Assembly: GCA_018652335.1 (NCBI GenBank)
Contig: JABICI010000088.1
Span: forward strand, 1 to 34,692
DNA length: 34,692 bases
Source of the DNA: Flavobacteriales bacterium
GTDB taxonomy: Bacteria; Bacteroidota; Bacteroidia; Flavobacteriales; BACL11
Reading direction: 5' to 3'
Under the pieces are notes generated by a model. It was not told where the DNA came from and made no database searches. It saw only the letters and a program-made list of their open reading frames with translations. Positions 33,138 to 34,692 of this stretch are shown here, in pieces (the first letter of the stretch is position 1; each line of letters begins with the position of its first letter). A program made the position numbers and the translations under genes.

Positions 33138-34508
33138 AATAACCATTTTCTTCTTCACTGTTCCATCATCATAAATGTAAAAAAGAGGTTGATTCTTTAA
33201 ATTAGAATTTCTTCCAATAATATCAATGATAAATTTTAGATTATACCTTTTATTGCTTTCACTTACATAGGTAGAATTTGAGATTGAGAAAGGATATATA
33301 CAAAAAGTTGAAGGTGTACCAGCAAACCAACCTGTTATTAAATGAAGTTCACCATTAAATGGAAATGAAATAGTTTGTTGAATTTCTAAATCTCTTATTT
33401 CAGTATTAAAAGAAACCAGTCCAAAAACATTTCCAGCTGTATTGATGTTTTCATAAGCAACTGTATCTCCATTATTATCTAATAAAACAAACCCACAATA
33501 TGCAAAATCATTACTATTACTAATATTAAGTGTTTGAACGTCAAAAGTAACTTGATTAGGAATAGTTGAAGAATCAATTGAAGATTGAAAAAACATTAAG
33601 GAATCACAAAAAGCTTGAGAACAATTGTTACTATAGTACATTTGAGGATCTAAAGTCAGTAAAAAGCATGTGTTATCCCAGTTTAAATTTGAATAAGAAG
33701 TATCATCAACATTAATACATGTTAAATTAGGATTGCCAAAAAATCTAATAGCACAAATTGGAATATTAGTGTTATTTCCATTTCTCAAATCAATATTCGA
33801 AAGATTACATGCAGAAACATCTACAATATTTAATAAACTATTATATGTTAAGTCTAAAGATGTTATAGGATTTTGATAACAAGAAAAATTTTGAAGATTT
33901 ATATTATTCGATAAATCTAATGATGTTAAACTATTACCACCACATTGAAAAAGTCCTAAATTAATATTATTTGAAATATCTAACGAAGTTAACTGATTAG
34001 CTACACAACTTAATTGTGTCAACGCAGTACAATTTGTTACATCAAGATTTTGTAATTGATTTTGACTACATATTAAAGTTTCTAAATTAAAACAGTTAGA
34101 AACTTGGATAAATGACAAGTTATTTTGATCACATCTTATATACTCTATAGAACTACTTTCAACAAATAATAAAGTATCCAAATCATTTAATCCACAATTT
34201 ATATATTCTAAATTAGGACTATTAGCTAAATTTAATGTTCCCGAAAGAAATTGAGCTTGTGCATCAAAGTATTCTAATGAGAAAAAAAATTGAATACCTG
34301 TAATATCATAAATGTATTCTAATGTAGTTTGAGGAAATGCAATATCTAAGTAAGTTATTGTATCAATAGCAGATAAACTTACAGAATCATCTAATAAATT
34401 ATCAACTCCTAAATTGATTAATTCCTGCTCAAAAGCATCATCAGGTATATATATATTCTGACTAAAACTAATTAAAGGAAAGCAAAATATTAAGAGTAGT
34501 TTCTTCAT
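33132..34508 (-). CDS. Secreted leucine-rich-repeat protein with type IX sorting tail
   Basis: A 458-residue secreted protein. It has a signal peptide (MKKLLLIFCFPLISFSQ). IPDDAFEQELINLGVD is typical of Bacteroidota LRR openings, followed by about eight leucine-rich repeats; the central four are near-exact 21-residue units such as LTQLSCVANQLTSLDISNNIN. A cysteine-containing segment and a beta-rich region come next. The last about 70 residues, with IIDIIGRNSNLKNQPLFYIYDDG and KKKMVIE, match the type A C-terminal domain that directs cargo through the type IX system. It is likely surface displayed or released, with adhesion or binding by the repeats. Its -7 box sits four bases from the ATG. Flanked on both sides by the structured repeat. 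Confidence 0.85.
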   Translation of the reverse strand: MKKLLLIFCFPLISFSQNIYIPDDAFEQELINLGVDNLLDDSVSLSAIDTITYLDIAFPQTTLEYIYDITGIQFFFSLEYFDAQAQFLSGTLNLANSPNLEYINCGLNDLDTLLFVESSSIEYIRCDQNNLSFIQVSNCFNLETLICSQNQLQNLDVTNCTALTQLSCVANQLTSLDISNNINLGLFQCGGNSLTSLDLSNNINLQNFSCYQNPITSLDLTYNSLLNIVDVSACNLSNIDLRNGNNTNIPICAIRFFGNPNLTCINVDDTSYSNLNWDNTCFLLTLDPQMYYSNNCSQAFCDSLMFFQSSIDSSTIPNQVTFDVQTLNISNSNDFAYCGFVLLDNNGDTVAYENINTAGNVFGLVSFNTEIRDLEIQQTISFPFNGELHLITGWFAGTPSTFCIYPFSISNSTYVSESNKRYNLKFIIDIIGRNSNLKNQPLFYIYDDGTVKKKMVIE

Positions 34509-34512
34509 AAGA

Positions 34513-34520
34513 CAAAATTA
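34513..34520 (-). promoter_or_regulatory. Bacteroidota -7 box (TAATTTTG, minus strand) for the LRR gene
   Basis: Plus-strand CAAAATTA reads TAATTTTG on the minus strand. Only four bases (TCTT) lie between it and the LRR gene ATG, the same geometry as at lpxD, predicting a leaderless message. Confidence 0.45.
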
Positions 34521-34537
34521 TGCAATAATTTGCTAAA

Positions 34538-34606
34538 AAAAGTTCGAAATAAGGACCGAGAGGTCCACCAAAAAGAAACCCTCTAAAATGTAGTGGATCT
34601 TTATTA
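34538..34606. repeat. Structured repeat, copy B
   Basis: Second copy of the element at 33068, starting AAAGTTCGAAATAAGGACCG and keeping the GGACC-GAGA-GGTCC hairpin and CCACCAAAA. The terminator stem is decayed (ACCCTCT... AGTGGATC) with mismatches. It lies just upstream of the LRR gene, which reads away from it on the minus strand. Confidence 0.75.
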
Positions 34607-34612
34607 TTAGTC

Positions 34613-34692
34613 GTGTTTAGAGGATTAGAACCCCTACCCTTTTATCTAGAACATTTTAGTTTTTAATAATCAAAAATGAACCAGTAATTGTA
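34613..34692 (-). pseudogene. Possible decayed tRNA (minus strand), reaching towards the window end
   Basis: Read on the minus strand, AGGGG-TTCTAAT-CCTCT makes a complete five-base T stem (one G-T pair) with a seven-base loop, followed by AAACACGACTA, which looks like an acceptor strand plus a mutated CCA. The base corresponding to R57 is T, and no convincing anticodon or D arm is found upstream. This is weak evidence and could be chance. Confidence 0.25.

Noticed and set aside
33068-34606. The two structured repeats as a CRISPR array
   Set aside because: There are only two imperfect copies about 1.4 kb apart with a gene between them, no short regular spacers and no cas genes.

Overview
The window is very AT-rich, tightly packed DNA from the Bacteroidota, most likely a marine-type Flavobacteriales with a streamlined genome. 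Four signs point there: type IX secretion genes (porX, porT and a cargo protein with a sorting tail), the lpxC-fabZ gene fusion, a short 287-residue primary sigma factor, and a tmRNA tag reading GENNYALAA. Upstream regions lack obvious Shine-Dalgarno sequences. Several carry the Bacteroidota -7 promoter box TAnnTTTG instead.

Layout. 1-5287: end of a proline dehydrogenase gene, then a minus-strand block DUF4258-like / ald / tsaE / porX, with a divergent HD-domain phosphohydrolase. 5330-14301: one long plus-strand run with gaps of a few bases or short overlaps, covering lipid A (lpxD, lpxC-fabZ, lpxA), efp, serine synthesis (serC, serA), a DUF1015 gene, a YggS-type PLP protein, ridA and meaB. 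14318-15451: a minus-strand TonB-domain lipoprotein with acidic tyrosine-rich octads. 15532-19150: aminotransferase, heptose kinase, menaquinone methyltransferase, porT. 19257-27619: small zinc ribbon membrane protein, SpoU methyltransferase, fbaA, accD, rpsO, pnp, rpoD, rpe and a minus-strand Ald/saccharopine-dehydrogenase-like oxidoreductase. 27706-28075: tmRNA with its own terminator.

Beyond the tmRNA the content becomes accessory. A lipocalin-like lipoprotein is followed by a probable operon (28903-33046): membrane-anchored AraC regulator, a lipoprotein with two CxxCH motifs, a second CxxCH lipoprotein, a YceI protein, a membrane-anchored OB-fold protein and a DUF5777 beta-barrel. All products after the regulator are predicted to be in the envelope, and three of the junctions are overlapping. 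I read it as an envelope redox or haem module of unknown purpose, and it is the best candidate here for an undescribed system. Next comes a minus-strand leucine-rich-repeat protein with a type IX sorting tail, flanked by two copies of a roughly 65-70 bp structured repeat. The window ends in a stretch resembling a decayed tRNA.

I saw no transposase, integrase, CRISPR array, rRNA or intact tRNA. The core region is ordinary and gene orders look conserved. Family names come from motif recognition by eye, not database searches.
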